Assembly (NCBI RefSeq): GCF_002860355.1
Contig: NZ_NMWU01000002.1
Span: forward strand, 165,770-229,769
Direction: 5' to 3'
Length of the DNA stretch: 64,000 nt
DNA from: Bifidobacterium margollesii
Lineage (GTDB): Bacteria; Actinomycetota; Actinomycetes; Actinomycetales; Bifidobacteriaceae
Both the position numbers and the translations under genes were made by a program. Position 1 is the stretch's first letter. Each line of letters opens with the position of its first letter. Positions 1-12,571 of the stretch are shown here, piece by piece. The notes under the pieces were generated by a model. It was not told the origin of the DNA and made no database searches. It was given only the letters and a program-made list of their open reading frames with translations.

Positions 1-1
1 A

Positions 2-4141
<4,140 letters not shown>

Positions 4142-4185
4142 TCGATAAGCCGATTCCGGTAGACTCCCTCCGGGAGCGAGCAAAC

Positions 4186-4226
4186 GGGCGTGATCCGAAT
4201 TTCGTGTTTGGATCACGCCCATTTTT
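4186..4226 (+). terminator. Rho-independent terminator after rpoC
   Basis: A perfect 11-bp stem (GGGCGTGATCC with GGATCACGCCC) surrounds a 13-nt loop and is followed by ATTTTTGT. It lies 45 bases after the rpoC stop and separates rpoBC from the peptide transporter operon. Confidence 0.93.
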
Positions 4227-4291
4227 GTGTTATTGAATCGAGTGACGTGTTAAGCGCGTGTGAATTTTCATAGTTTTCGCAATGTGGACGT

Positions 4292-4316
4292 CATAAAACC
4301 GTTATGGACGGATAAC
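4292..4316. promoter_or_regulatory. Possible operator upstream of the peptide ABC operon
   Basis: Two overlapping inverted repeats lie 47-71 bases before the lipoprotein start: CATAA-N5-TTATG at 4292-4306 and GTTAT-N6-ATAAC at 4301-4316. They are the only symmetric motifs in this 136-base gap. I could not place a convincing -35/-10 pair, so a regulatory role is inferred from position only. Confidence 0.3.
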
Positions 4317-4362
4317 AGTACATTCCTTCAATAAGAGTTTGAAAAGCTCCTGAGGAGGAAAT

Positions 4363-5973
4363 ATGAGAAAATCCCTGATCGTGCGTGCGGCCGCGGCCGT
4401 CTCCGCACTCGCCATGGCGGCCGGCCTCGCCGCCTGCGGTGGTTCGTCCACCGGTTCATCTGCCTCGTCCGGCTCATCGCTGGTCGTGAACACCAACTTC
4501 GACGCCAAGTCCTTCGACCCGGCCCGCGCCTACGAATTCACCAGCAATATGGTGAGCCATCAGGTCTATGAGACCCCGCTGGCCTACGCCGACAACGGCA
4601 ACGACTTCTCCAAGGTGGAGCCCGGCGTCGCCAAGTACGAGATGAGCGCCGACGCCAAGACCGTGACCCTCACCGTTCAGGACGGCCACACCTTCTCCAG
4701 CGGCGCCAAGGTGACCGCCGACGATCTGACCTTCAGCCTCGAGCGCCTGCAGGGTATGCAGGGCAACCCGTCGTTCCTGCTCACCGATCCGGCCGGCAAG
4801 CCGGTGAAGGTGGCCAAGAAGGACGACAAGACCGTGACGCTCACCAGCTCCGTGGCCTATCCGGCACTGCCGTACGTGCTGGCGTTCCCCTCCACCGGTG
4901 TGGTGGAGAAGAAGGTCGTTGAGGAGCACGGCGGCACCACCGACACCAACGACAAGGCCGAAACCTGGCTGAACTCCAACTCCGCCGGCTCCGGTCCGTA
5001 CAAGATCTCCTCCGCCGACATCAAGAGCGAGGTCAAGCTCGCCGCCAACGACAAGTACACCTCCAACGACAAGCCGAAGTACACCAACGTCGTGATCCAG
5101 AACACCACCGCCGCCACCCAGAAGGTGAACGTGCAGGCCGGCAGCGCCCAGATCGCGTTCGACCTCGGCGCCGATGACGTCAAGGGTCTGGACTCCTCCA
5201 AGATCAAGGTGACCAGCTCGCCGTCGCTGTACACGCTGTACGCCTACATCAACGCCGGAAAGCAGTACGGCAAGGTCGCCTCCGACCCGAACTTCATCAA
5301 CGCGTTCCGTCACGCCATCAACTACGACGAGATCCTGAAGTTCGTCGGCGACGGCGCCGTGCAGCCCGGCGGCATCATCCCGCCCGCCCTGAGCGGTTCG
5401 CTCAAGTCCGACGAGCACAACACCTACGACCTTGCCAAGGCCAAGGAACTGCTCGCCAAGAGCGGTTACAAGGGCGAGAAGGTCGAACTCGTGGTGCCTT
5501 CCGACATGGCCATCGGCGGTGTGAACCTGCAGAACCTCGCCCAGAAGGTGCAGGAGCAGGTCAAGGCCGCGGGCATCAACCTCGAACTCAAGCCGCTGTC
5601 GTCCACAGCTTGGCTTGACGTCTACCGCAACGGCACCGCCCAGTCGTCGATCGCCTACTGGGGCGCCGACTACCCGGAGGCCGGCGACTACGCCGCCTTC
5701 GGCCCCGACGCCGCCACCGGCCTGCACGCCGGCTGGAAGACCGGTGCCGGCATCGCCAGCGCCGAAGCCGCCAAGCCTGCCTTCGACAAGGCCCAGACCA
5801 CGATCGACAAGGACGCTCGCGCCAAGGCCTTCCAGGAGGCCCAGCAGAAGATGAACGACGGCGGCCCGTTCGTGCCGATCGTCACCCCGGCCGGCCGTCT
5901 CGCCTACGCATCCAACCTCTCCGGCGTCACCTACAACCCGATCTGGTACACCGATCTCGCGTCGGTGAAGTGA
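4363..5973 (+). CDS. Peptide ABC transporter substrate-binding lipoprotein (family 5)
   Basis: This is the extracellular solute-binding protein of an oligopeptide/dipeptide-type importer. Its 536 residues match the usual length for family 5. It begins with a lipoprotein signal: MRKS, a hydrophobic stretch, then the lipobox LAAC with the lipidated Cys at position 25. The mature part has the SBP_bac_5 pattern, including VEPGVAKYEMSADAKTVTLTVQDGHTFSSG, which is typical of family 5, and INAFRHAINYDEI in the second lobe. A strong ribosome site (GAGGAGG) sits just before the ATG. The two permeases and two ATPases follow on the same strand. The substrate cannot be told from sequence; peptides are most likely. 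Confidence 0.92.
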   Translation: MRKSLIVRAAAAVSALAMAAGLAACGGSSTGSSASSGSSLVVNTNFDAKSFDPARAYEFTSNMVSHQVYETPLAYADNGNDFSKVEPGVAKYEMSADAKTVTLTVQDGHTFSSGAKVTADDLTFSLERLQGMQGNPSFLLTDPAGKPVKVAKKDDKTVTLTSSVAYPALPYVLAFPSTGVVEKKVVEEHGGTTDTNDKAETWLNSNSAGSGPYKISSADIKSEVKLAANDKYTSNDKPKYTNVVIQNTTAATQKVNVQAGSAQIAFDLGADDVKGLDSSKIKVTSSPSLYTLYAYINAGKQYGKVASDPNFINAFRHAINYDEILKFVGDGAVQPGGIIPPALSGSLKSDEHNTYDLAKAKELLAKSGYKGEKVELVVPSDMAIGGVNLQNLAQKVQEQVKAAGINLELKPLSSTAWLDVYRNGTAQSSIAYWGADYPEAGDYAAFGPDAATGLHAGWKTGAGIASAEAAKPAFDKAQTTIDKDARAKAFQEAQQKMNDGGPFVPIVTPAGRLAYASNLSGVTYNPIWYTDLASVK

Positions 5974-6020
5974 TCGTCGACTCCAAGGCCTGCAATATCA
6001 ACCCAATCTAAGGCAATACC

Positions 6021-7124
6021 ATGAGCGCAACCGCAACCGCGCCCGGTAAAGCCGCGACAGGGAAGTCCGCCCCGGAAAGCTCCCGCCAGAGCTTTTTCGG
6101 GGCGCACCCCTTTGTGCGGTATGCCGGCATCCGATTCATCGTCAGCATCTTCCTCGCCATCGGCGTCACCTTGGTGACCTTCATCCTCACCAATCTCGTG
6201 CCGGCCGACCCGGTGACCGCGGTTCTCGGCGAAGCCGCAGCCGCCGATCCCGCGATCGTGGCCAACATGCGTCACCAGATGGGACTCGACAAGCCGCTTC
6301 CCGTCCAGTATCTGCTCTACCTGCAGCGTCTGCTGCACGGCGACATGGGCACCAGCGCGCAAACCCACAACCCGGTGGCACAGGATCTCTCCCAGGCGCT
6401 GCCCGCCACCATGGAACTGGCCCTGATCACCTTGGTCATCTCCGTGATCATCGGCGTCGGTCTCGGCCTGTATGCGGCCCTGCACAACCGTCGCTTCTCC
6501 GATCAGGTGATCCGCCTGCTCAGCCTGCTCGGCATTTCCGTGCCGTCGTTCTGGCTGGCCATGCTGTGCTTCTACTTCTTCTTCTACAAGCTGGGCCTGT
6601 TCCCCGGCACCGGACGTCTCGACCCCACGTTCACCGCGCCGCCGCAGGTCACCGGCATGTACATCACCGACGCACTGCTCGCCGGCGATCCGGCACTGGC
6701 CGCCAACGCCGTCTCCCACGCGGTGCTGCCGGCCCTCGTCATGATCCTGTGGACGGTCGGCTTCCTGCTGCGCTTCTGCCGCAGTTCCGTGCTTGAGGTG
6801 CTCAGCCAGGACTACGTCACCGCGGCCCGAGCCAAGGGCCTCGGCTCCGCCCGTATCACCTTCGCCTACGTGCTGCGTGGCGCCCTGCTGCCGATCCTCA
6901 CGATGATCGGCATGCTGTTCGGCGGCCTGATGAGCGGCTCCGTGCTCGTCGAATCCGTGTTCTCGTGGCATGGTCTCGGCCAGTACGCCTTCCAGGCGGC
7001 CAAATCGCTTGACCTGCAGGCCATCATGGGTGTGGGCCTCACCGTCGGCGTGATCTACATCACCGTGAACTTCGTGGTCGACCTGCTCTACGGTCTGATC
7101 GATCCGCGCGTGAGAGTGCAGTGA
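6021..7124 (+). CDS. Peptide ABC transporter permease (DppB/OppB type)
   Basis: This is the first inner-membrane permease of the importer, 367 residues long, with six expected transmembrane helices. The cytoplasmic EAA loop is visible as DYVTAARAKGLGSARITFAYVLRGALLPILT near residue 265; this loop contacts the ATPase subunits. The N-terminal helix (FIVSIFLAIGVTLVTFILTNLVPADPV) and the following GLDKPLPVQYLLYLQRLLHGDMGTS segment are typical of the DppB family. The first 35 or so residues are an Ala/Ser-rich extension longer than in most homologues. It starts 47 bases after the binding-protein gene and is probably co-transcribed with it. Confidence 0.93.
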   Translation: MSATATAPGKAATGKSAPESSRQSFFGAHPFVRYAGIRFIVSIFLAIGVTLVTFILTNLVPADPVTAVLGEAAAADPAIVANMRHQMGLDKPLPVQYLLYLQRLLHGDMGTSAQTHNPVAQDLSQALPATMELALITLVISVIIGVGLGLYAALHNRRFSDQVIRLLSLLGISVPSFWLAMLCFYFFFYKLGLFPGTGRLDPTFTAPPQVTGMYITDALLAGDPALAANAVSHAVLPALVMILWTVGFLLRFCRSSVLEVLSQDYVTAARAKGLGSARITFAYVLRGALLPILTMIGMLFGGLMSGSVLVESVFSWHGLGQYAFQAAKSLDLQAIMGVGLTVGVIYITVNFVVDLLYGLIDPRVRVQ

Positions 7125-7137
7125 GGGAGGCAGAACA

Positions 7138-8037
7138 ATGAGTGATACGAACGAAGTGACCGCCTCCGTGCCGGCCCTGAAGCCTCGGAAGAAGCGATTC
7201 CAACTGCCGTCCCAGTGGAAAACCGCCTACGCCGTCATCGGCGTGACGGTGGTGGCGTTCTGGCTGATCGTGGCGATCATCAGTCCGCTGCTGCCGCTGG
7301 CCGATCCGCTCGCCCAGACGGCCGAACGTCTTGCCGCGCCCTCCGGCGCACACTGGTTCGGCACCGACGAACTCGGCCGCGACGTGTTCTCCCGCGTACT
7401 CTATGGTGCGCGCATCTCGATCCCCGTGGCCATCGCGCTGGTGGTGCTCTCCATGCTGCTCGGCGGCGTGCTCGGTATGATCGCCGGCTACTTCGGCCGC
7501 GTGCTCGACGAGACGATCATGCGTCTCGCCGACGTGGTGCTCGCCTTCCCGCCGATCATCCTCGCCATGGTCATCACCGCGGCCCTCGGCCCGGGCATCG
7601 GCAACGCCGTCATCGCCATGCTGGTGGTGAACTGGCCGCAGTACGCGCGAATCATGCGCTCGATGGTGGTCGGCGTGCGCGGCAGCGAATACGTGATCAG
7701 CGACCGTCTGCTCGGTTTCAGCGCGTGGCAGACCCTGCGGGTCGATGTGCTGCCCAACGTGGTCTCGTCCATTCTCGTGCTGGCCACGCTCGACTTCGGC
7801 AACGCGATCCTGCTGCTTTCTGGCCTGTCGTTCCTCGGTCTGGGTGCGGTGCCGCCCACGCCGGAATGGGGCTTCATGGTCTCCGAAGGCGTGCAGAACT
7901 TCTCCGCATGGTGGATCGCCACCTTCCCCGGTCTGTGCATCTCCAGCGTCGTGATCGCCTTCAACTTCATCGGCGACACCCTGCGCGATGCGCTCGACCC
8001 CCATATGCGCAAGCACGTTCAAAGCGAGGCGATGTGA
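7138..8037 (+). CDS. Peptide ABC transporter permease (DppC/OppC type)
   Basis: This is the second permease of the importer, 299 residues. It has the DppC N-terminal helix (YAVIGVTVVAFWLIVAIISPLLP), the family motif HWFGTDELGRDVFSRVLYGARIS, and an EAA-type loop (SDRLLGFSAWQTLRVDVLPNVVSSILV), followed by GLSFLGLGAVPPTPEWG, which is highly characteristic of DppC/OppC. GAGGGAGG lies just before the ATG, 13 bases after the previous gene. It should form a heterodimeric channel with the upstream permease. Confidence 0.94.
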   Translation: MSDTNEVTASVPALKPRKKRFQLPSQWKTAYAVIGVTVVAFWLIVAIISPLLPLADPLAQTAERLAAPSGAHWFGTDELGRDVFSRVLYGARISIPVAIALVVLSMLLGGVLGMIAGYFGRVLDETIMRLADVVLAFPPIILAMVITAALGPGIGNAVIAMLVVNWPQYARIMRSMVVGVRGSEYVISDRLLGFSAWQTLRVDVLPNVVSSILVLATLDFGNAILLLSGLSFLGLGAVPPTPEWGFMVSEGVQNFSAWWIATFPGLCISSVVIAFNFIGDTLRDALDPHMRKHVQSEAM

Positions 8038-8038
8038 G

Positions 8039-8908
8039 ATGAGCGAAAACGAAAGCGAAAACGAATCCGTGGCTCTTTCGATCCGTGACCTCAACCTCAC
8101 GATCGACGACCATCACATCCTCAAGGACGTCTCCCTCGACGTGCCGGCCGGCAAGGTGATGGGACTGGCTGGCGAATCCGGTTCCGGCAAGACCATGACC
8201 GGCATGACCGTGCTCGGACTCCAGCCCGAGGGCGCCAAGGTGAGCGGCGAGATCGACTACCACGGCGAGAACCTGCTGGCCATGACCGACAAGCAGCTGG
8301 CCGGCTACCGCGGCCGTCACATCGCCATGGTGTTCCAGGATCCGACCGCCAGCCTGCACCCGATGATCCGCATCGGCGTGCAGCTCACCGACCATATGCG
8401 CCACCACCTCGGACTGAGCAAGGAGGATGCGCGCAAACGGGCCATCGAACTGCTCGAGCTCGTGCAGGTGCCCGATCCGGAAGGCACGCTCAGGCGCTAT
8501 CCGCACCAGTTCAGCGGCGGCCAGCTGCAGCGCATCGCCATCGCCGTGGCCATCGCCTGCAAGCCCGATCTGATCATCGCCGACGAGCCCACCACGGCCC
8601 TCGACGTGACCGTGCAGGCCGGCATCCTGCAGCTGCTGAGGCATCTGTGCGACACGACCGGACTGACGATCATCCTGATTACGCACGATCTGGGCGTGAT
8701 GAGCGCGCTGGCTGATGAGATCGCCGTGATGCGCGGCGGGCAGATCGTGGAGCTCGGCTCCCGGTACGATGTGATCCGCAATCCGCGGCATCCGTACACG
8801 AAGTCGCTGATCGACTCGCTGCCGAAGCAGATGATGGAGCAGCGCGAGAAGGGCGAGCAGGCCGCTCGGGACGGGCGGCAGGAGCAGGAGGGTGGTCAGC
8901 ATGACTGA
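8039..8908 (+). CDS. Peptide ABC transporter ATP-binding protein (DppD/OppD type)
   Basis: This is one of two ATPases energising the importer. I chose the ATG at 8039 because GAGG lies 9 bases upstream and the start sits just after the stop of the permease gene; an in-frame start further upstream would overlap that gene. The protein has 289 residues. Walker A is GESGSGKT near residue 46, the Q-loop is VFQDPTASLHP, the ABC signature is FSGGQLQRI, Walker B is LIIADEPTTALD and the switch His is in ITHDLGV. The C-terminal HPYTKSLIDSLP segment is typical of the oligopeptide ATPases. It overlaps the next gene by 8 bases. Confidence 0.94.
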   Translation: MSENESENESVALSIRDLNLTIDDHHILKDVSLDVPAGKVMGLAGESGSGKTMTGMTVLGLQPEGAKVSGEIDYHGENLLAMTDKQLAGYRGRHIAMVFQDPTASLHPMIRIGVQLTDHMRHHLGLSKEDARKRAIELLELVQVPDPEGTLRRYPHQFSGGQLQRIAIAVAIACKPDLIIADEPTTALDVTVQAGILQLLRHLCDTTGLTIILITHDLGVMSALADEIAVMRGGQIVELGSRYDVIRNPRHPYTKSLIDSLPKQMMEQREKGEQAARDGRQEQEGGQHD

Positions 8909-9725
8909 GACGATGGAGAACTCTCTGGGCTGGGTGCCCCGGCCGATGCGATGCGAGCTGGAGGTGAGTGATCTCACCGTGGCGTACAAGCAGCCGGGTG
9001 GTCGCGTCAACACGGCCGTGGATTCGATCTCCTTCAAGGTTTCGGCCGGCGAGGTCGTGGGTCTGGTGGGCGAGTCCGGTTGCGGCAAGAGCACCACGGC
9101 CCGGGCGATCTGCGGTCTGGAGCGGCCGAAGAGCGGTACGATCACGTTCAACGGCAAGAAGATCACGCCGTTGACGCTGCGTCGCAGGCCGAAGGAGTTC
9201 CAGAGCATTCAGATGGTGTTCCAGAATCCGTACGCCTCGCTCAACCCCCGACGTACCATACGCCATCAGATCGAGGATGGTCGCCGGGCGAATCGCGGCG
9301 AGGCGCCGAGCGTGGAGGAGCTGCTCGACCTCGTGGAGATTCCGCGCAGCGCGGCCGGCGAATACCCGTATCAGTTCAGTGGTGGCCAGCGTCAGCGTAT
9401 CGCCATCGCCCGAGCGGTGGCGGCCGGTGCGGATCTGCTGATCGGCGATGAGCCCATCGCCTCGCTGGACGCCTCGCTGCAGGCGAAGATCGCCCAGCTG
9501 ATGCGGGACGTCTGCCTGAAGACGGGTGCCTCACTGCTGTTCATCAGCCATGATCTGGCCGTCGTAAGGCTGATCGCCGATCGGGTGATCGTCATGCAGT
9601 CCGGTCACATCGTGGAGCAGGGACCCACCGAGGAGATCTGGCAGCACCCCAAGGAGGCGTATACGCAGCGTCTGCTCGCCGCCATTCCCGAGGCCGACGG
9701 ACTGGGGCGCATCCCGCAGGTGTAG
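8901..9725 (+). CDS. Peptide ABC transporter ATP-binding protein (DppF/OppF type)
   Basis: This is the second ATPase of the importer. The ATG at 8901 has CAGGAGGG about 8 bases upstream and is preferred over the GTG at 8892. The 274-residue protein has Walker A GESGCGKST, Q-loop VFQNPYASLNP, signature FSGGQRQRI, Walker B LLIGDEPIASLD and switch FISHDLAVV. The HPKEAYTQRLLAAIP end is typical of DppF/OppF. This closes the five-gene operon. A 15-bp repeat and a convergent gene follow. Confidence 0.94.
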   Translation: MTETMENSLGWVPRPMRCELEVSDLTVAYKQPGGRVNTAVDSISFKVSAGEVVGLVGESGCGKSTTARAICGLERPKSGTITFNGKKITPLTLRRRPKEFQSIQMVFQNPYASLNPRRTIRHQIEDGRRANRGEAPSVEELLDLVEIPRSAAGEYPYQFSGGQRQRIAIARAVAAGADLLIGDEPIASLDASLQAKIAQLMRDVCLKTGASLLFISHDLAVVRLIADRVIVMQSGHIVEQGPTEEIWQHPKEAYTQRLLAAIPEADGLGRIPQV

Positions 9726-9731
9726 CGGCGG

Positions 9732-9776
9732 GGTTTTGGCTGTAGCGGTTTTGGCTGTAGGGGTTTTGGCGCTGTG
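9732..9776. repeat. Three 15-bp tandem repeats between convergent genes
   Basis: The unit GGTTTTGGCTGTAGS occurs at 9732 and 9747 and in degenerate form at 9762, an exact 15-bp period. It fills the gap between the ABC operon and the convergent membrane-protein gene. No terminator hairpin is evident there. Confidence 0.75.
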
Positions 9777-9812
9777 CCGCGGTTGTTGTCGCTGGTGCGG
9801 CGCCACACGCCC

Positions 9813-11024
9813 CTACACGCGACCGGAGCTCGCGGGGTCGATCGTCATGGTCTGGAACCGCTGCTGCATATAGGCGTCGTTGAAATGCTCGCCGAAGAAC
9901 GTTTCGATCGGCGAGCCCGGCTGCATGCCGGCCATGCGCGTATACCAGCAGTCCAAGGCCATCAGGGTGGCCGTGCCGTCGATGAACATCAGCACGAACG
10001 CCACCGTGGTGAGCGAATACCGCCATTTCCACGGTATGCGGTTGATGAGCCGCAGCAGTTGCGGCAGACACAGTTTGATCCACGCCAATCCCAGCAGACC
10101 CCACATGATCATGTACTTGCCGCTGGTACGGCCGTTGATCGACAGCCATTGTCCGGTGTAGTCCCAGGCGGTGATGCCGAAGGCCGCCTGCATGAACCAG
10201 CTGGTGAAGTATTCGAACGCGCCGCCGATCACCGCACTGGCGAGGAAGATCAGCAGCGGGTTGTCGTCCCACAGCCGGTTGAGGAACACGGTGAGCAGCA
10301 CTCCGCCGAACCCGTAGATCGGCGAGAACGGGCCCCACAGCAGACCGGCCCGATCCTGATATTCGCCGAACAGAATCCAGTGGTACACGGTTTCGATGCC
10401 GAGGCCGATCACGCAGGTGAAGACGAACACCCAGAACAGGTTGAAGAAGTCGAGGCTGATATACCCTTTGCCGCTCAGATCGCGGCCCGCCATGTTGATG
10501 CGCACCGACTCCTCGTAGGCGTCCCGCGCGTTCATCTGCTTCAATCGCCGTTGCAGGCGACGCTCCTCGTGCAGCGAGGGATCGGCGGTGATCGAGATGA
10601 CCACCAATAGGATCAGTTGGACGAACGGCAGCAGCAGCGCGACGTCGAGACCGTAGAGGGCGAGATTCAGCAGGCCCTCCAACAGCGTCGTCGGGATCAG
10701 CCCGTAGGCCCAGCGGGCCGCGTGATGGCGGTGGTTGCGCAGCAGCAGCACGCCGAATACGATCAGCGCGGCGGCGTTGATCACCAGCACGACCGCATGC
10801 TCGCCGGTGAGGATGAAAGTGAGCGAGGTGTTGACGGATCCGGGGGAGAGCGACTTCACCTCTTCGACGATGAGAAACACGAGCAGCGGCAGGCTCACGG
10901 CGCCGATGGTCAGACACAGCGCACCATAGATTCTGACGATCAGCGGCAGTCGCGCGGCGTTTGCGCCGGTTATGCCGGGATCACTGGTCGTTCGGTGGTA
11001 AGCGGGGGGATTGCCGTCGGTCAC
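9813..11024 (-). CDS. Multi-pass membrane protein, putative ABC transporter type IV (CmpB-like)
   Basis: A 403-residue integral membrane protein. I placed the start at the GTG at 11024, whose bases overlap the TGA stop of the upstream phosphatase gene (GTGA), indicating translational coupling; longer in-frame versions run through the phosphatase coding sequence. The N-terminal half has about four helices (RIYGALCLTIGAVSLPLLVF; HAVVLVINAAALIVFGVLLL). The C-terminal half contains GPFSPIYGFGGVLL, ASAVIGGAFEYFTSWFMQ and DYTGQWLSINGRTS, which match my memory of the PF06541 family. The substrate and role are unknown. The link to a kinase and a phosphatase suggests control by phosphorylation, which is inference. 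Confidence 0.65.
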   Translation of the reverse strand: MTDGNPPAYHRTTSDPGITGANAARLPLIVRIYGALCLTIGAVSLPLLVFLIVEEVKSLSPGSVNTSLTFILTGEHAVVLVINAAALIVFGVLLLRNHRHHAARWAYGLIPTTLLEGLLNLALYGLDVALLLPFVQLILLVVISITADPSLHEERRLQRRLKQMNARDAYEESVRINMAGRDLSGKGYISLDFFNLFWVFVFTCVIGLGIETVYHWILFGEYQDRAGLLWGPFSPIYGFGGVLLTVFLNRLWDDNPLLIFLASAVIGGAFEYFTSWFMQAAFGITAWDYTGQWLSINGRTSGKYMIMWGLLGLAWIKLCLPQLLRLINRIPWKWRYSLTTVAFVLMFIDGTATLMALDCWYTRMAGMQPGSPIETFFGEHFNDAYMQQRFQTMTIDPASSGRV

Positions 11025-12394
11025 TTGGCCTCTTTCGTATGGTGATCGGAGTCGGTGTCGGAATGATTGTCGGGATGGTTGTGGTTCTCGTGGTCGTGAT
11101 CCGTTGTAGGTGCGGGATCCGTGTGGTCGGGGTTCGTCGTGTGGTCGGGATTTGCCGGGCGGTGAACGCTTCTGAGCGTGTCGAGCGTATCGTCGTCGAG
11201 CGTGTCCAGATCCTCGCCGCGCGGGATGCGGATGAAACCCCACAGCGAATCCTGATCGCCGGCGGATCGTCTGCCGGCGCGGTTGTCGTTCACCCGTGCG
11301 CCGGTGGTGTGGTCGTGATCGCCGGCAGGGTTCTGCTTACCGTCCGTTCGGCTGTTGCTGGCGAACCGACGTCGGCGAAAATCGACGTCGGGTTTGGTGT
11401 TTTCGGCTTCTTCGTCCTCGTCGTCGTGATTGGCGATCACATCCACCACGATCACGGTCACGTTGTCCCGGCCTCCGTGGCTCAGCGCCGCGTCGACCAG
11501 CCTGTCCACGGTCTGTCTGGGCGTGCCGGACGTCGCCGCGATCGCGGCGATCTCGTCGTCGTCCACCTCGCCGTGCAGTCCGTCGGAGCAGATGATGAAC
11601 CGTCCGGGCAGATCGGCGCGGAAGAAATCGGGATCGATGCCCGTCGGGGATCCGATGCACTGGGTGATCAGGTTGCGAGGCACCGTCAGCTCGGCCAGTT
11701 CCGGGGTGAGCGTTCCGGAGTCGATCAGCTCCTGCCGGCGTGAATGATCGCGGGTGATTCGGACGAGCGAGCCGGCGTTCCACGTCGTGGTCCTGTTGCG
11801 ATTCCCCTGCGGGTCGTGGTCGTCGCCGTCTCCGTGTTGTGCGGGATCGCCGTGTTGTGTGGGGCCGAAATCGCCGATGGCCGCCCGACGGTTGCGCGCC
11901 GACTCCGTGTTGTGCGCGAGCGGCATAATGCGATTGAGATGATAGGTGCGCGAATCGCCGATGTTGACCACATACCAGACGTTGTCGCCCGAGGTCTCGA
12001 ACGAGTCGCCGAGCGCGTTGAACGCCACCGATGGGCGCGAGCCGCTGCCCGTCATGGGAATCTCCACCGTCTCCTCGGCATCGGTGGCCCGTGCCAGAAT
12101 CAGTCCGGTGACCGTGGTGCCGGAGACCCCGCCGTACTCGCGACCGATCTCGGTTACGCGTCTATGCGCATCGCCGAGCGCACGGATGATGTCCGCCTTG
12201 GACCGTTCGCTGGTCATCGCCAGCCGGGCGCAGGCCCTGCGGGCTGCCGCGCTGGCCTCCTCGCCGGCCACGCCTCCCCCCATGCCGTCGAATACCAGGA
12301 ACATGCCGTCCGAGGTCAGTGCGCAGTCCTGGTTCATGCGTCGCCGAAGTCCGATGTCGCTGGTCGCCGCCGCGGTAACCGTGTATGTCGTCAT
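11021..12394 (-). CDS. PP2C-type protein serine/threonine phosphatase
   Basis: A metal-dependent protein phosphatase of 457 residues. The start is the ATG at 12394 (MTTYTVTAAATSDIG), with a GAAAGAAGA ribosome site. All PP2C motifs are present in order: RRRMNQD, VFDGMGGGVAGE (metal-binding Asp and Gly), GTTVTGLIL, NIGDSRTYHL, ITRDHSR, FIICSDGLHGEVDDDEI and GRDNVTVIVVDV. The catalytic domain ends near residue 320. It is interrupted by a His/Asp/Arg-rich loop after NTESARNRRAAIGD. The remaining 135 or so residues are a disordered Asp/His/Thr-rich tail (NPDHTTNPDHTD) of possible metal-binding character. The gene lies between a kinase gene upstream and a membrane-protein gene downstream, so it probably reverses phosphorylation by that kinase. 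Confidence 0.9.
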   Translation of the reverse strand: MTTYTVTAAATSDIGLRRRMNQDCALTSDGMFLVFDGMGGGVAGEEASAAARRACARLAMTSERSKADIIRALGDAHRRVTEIGREYGGVSGTTVTGLILARATDAEETVEIPMTGSGSRPSVAFNALGDSFETSGDNVWYVVNIGDSRTYHLNRIMPLAHNTESARNRRAAIGDFGPTQHGDPAQHGDGDDHDPQGNRNRTTTWNAGSLVRITRDHSRRQELIDSGTLTPELAELTVPRNLITQCIGSPTGIDPDFFRADLPGRFIICSDGLHGEVDDDEIAAIAATSGTPRQTVDRLVDAALSHGGRDNVTVIVVDVIANHDDEDEEAENTKPDVDFRRRRFASNSRTDGKQNPAGDHDHTTGARVNDNRAGRRSAGDQDSLWGFIRIPRGEDLDTLDDDTLDTLRSVHRPANPDHTTNPDHTDPAPTTDHDHENHNHPDNHSDTDSDHHTKEAK

Positions 12395-12571
12395 GTCTGG
12401 GTCTTCTTTCCTGTCGAATCCCGTGTCGATGTCTTCGCCGAATCGGATGCCGAATCGCAAGCCGCTCGTTTGATCGGAAGTTGCCGGCGACGTCGTACGC
12501 CGCTCGTTGAATCGGAAGCTGCTTGCCGGGTCGGAAGCTGCTGACCGGCGAGAAGATACCCTCCTACGGTT

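Noticed and set aside
4474-5727. 417-residue open frame on the minus strand opposite the peptide-binding lipoprotein
   Set aside because: It has Val/Gly/His/Leu-rich composition typical of antisense reading in high-GC DNA and no ribosome site, and the plus-strand gene is certain.
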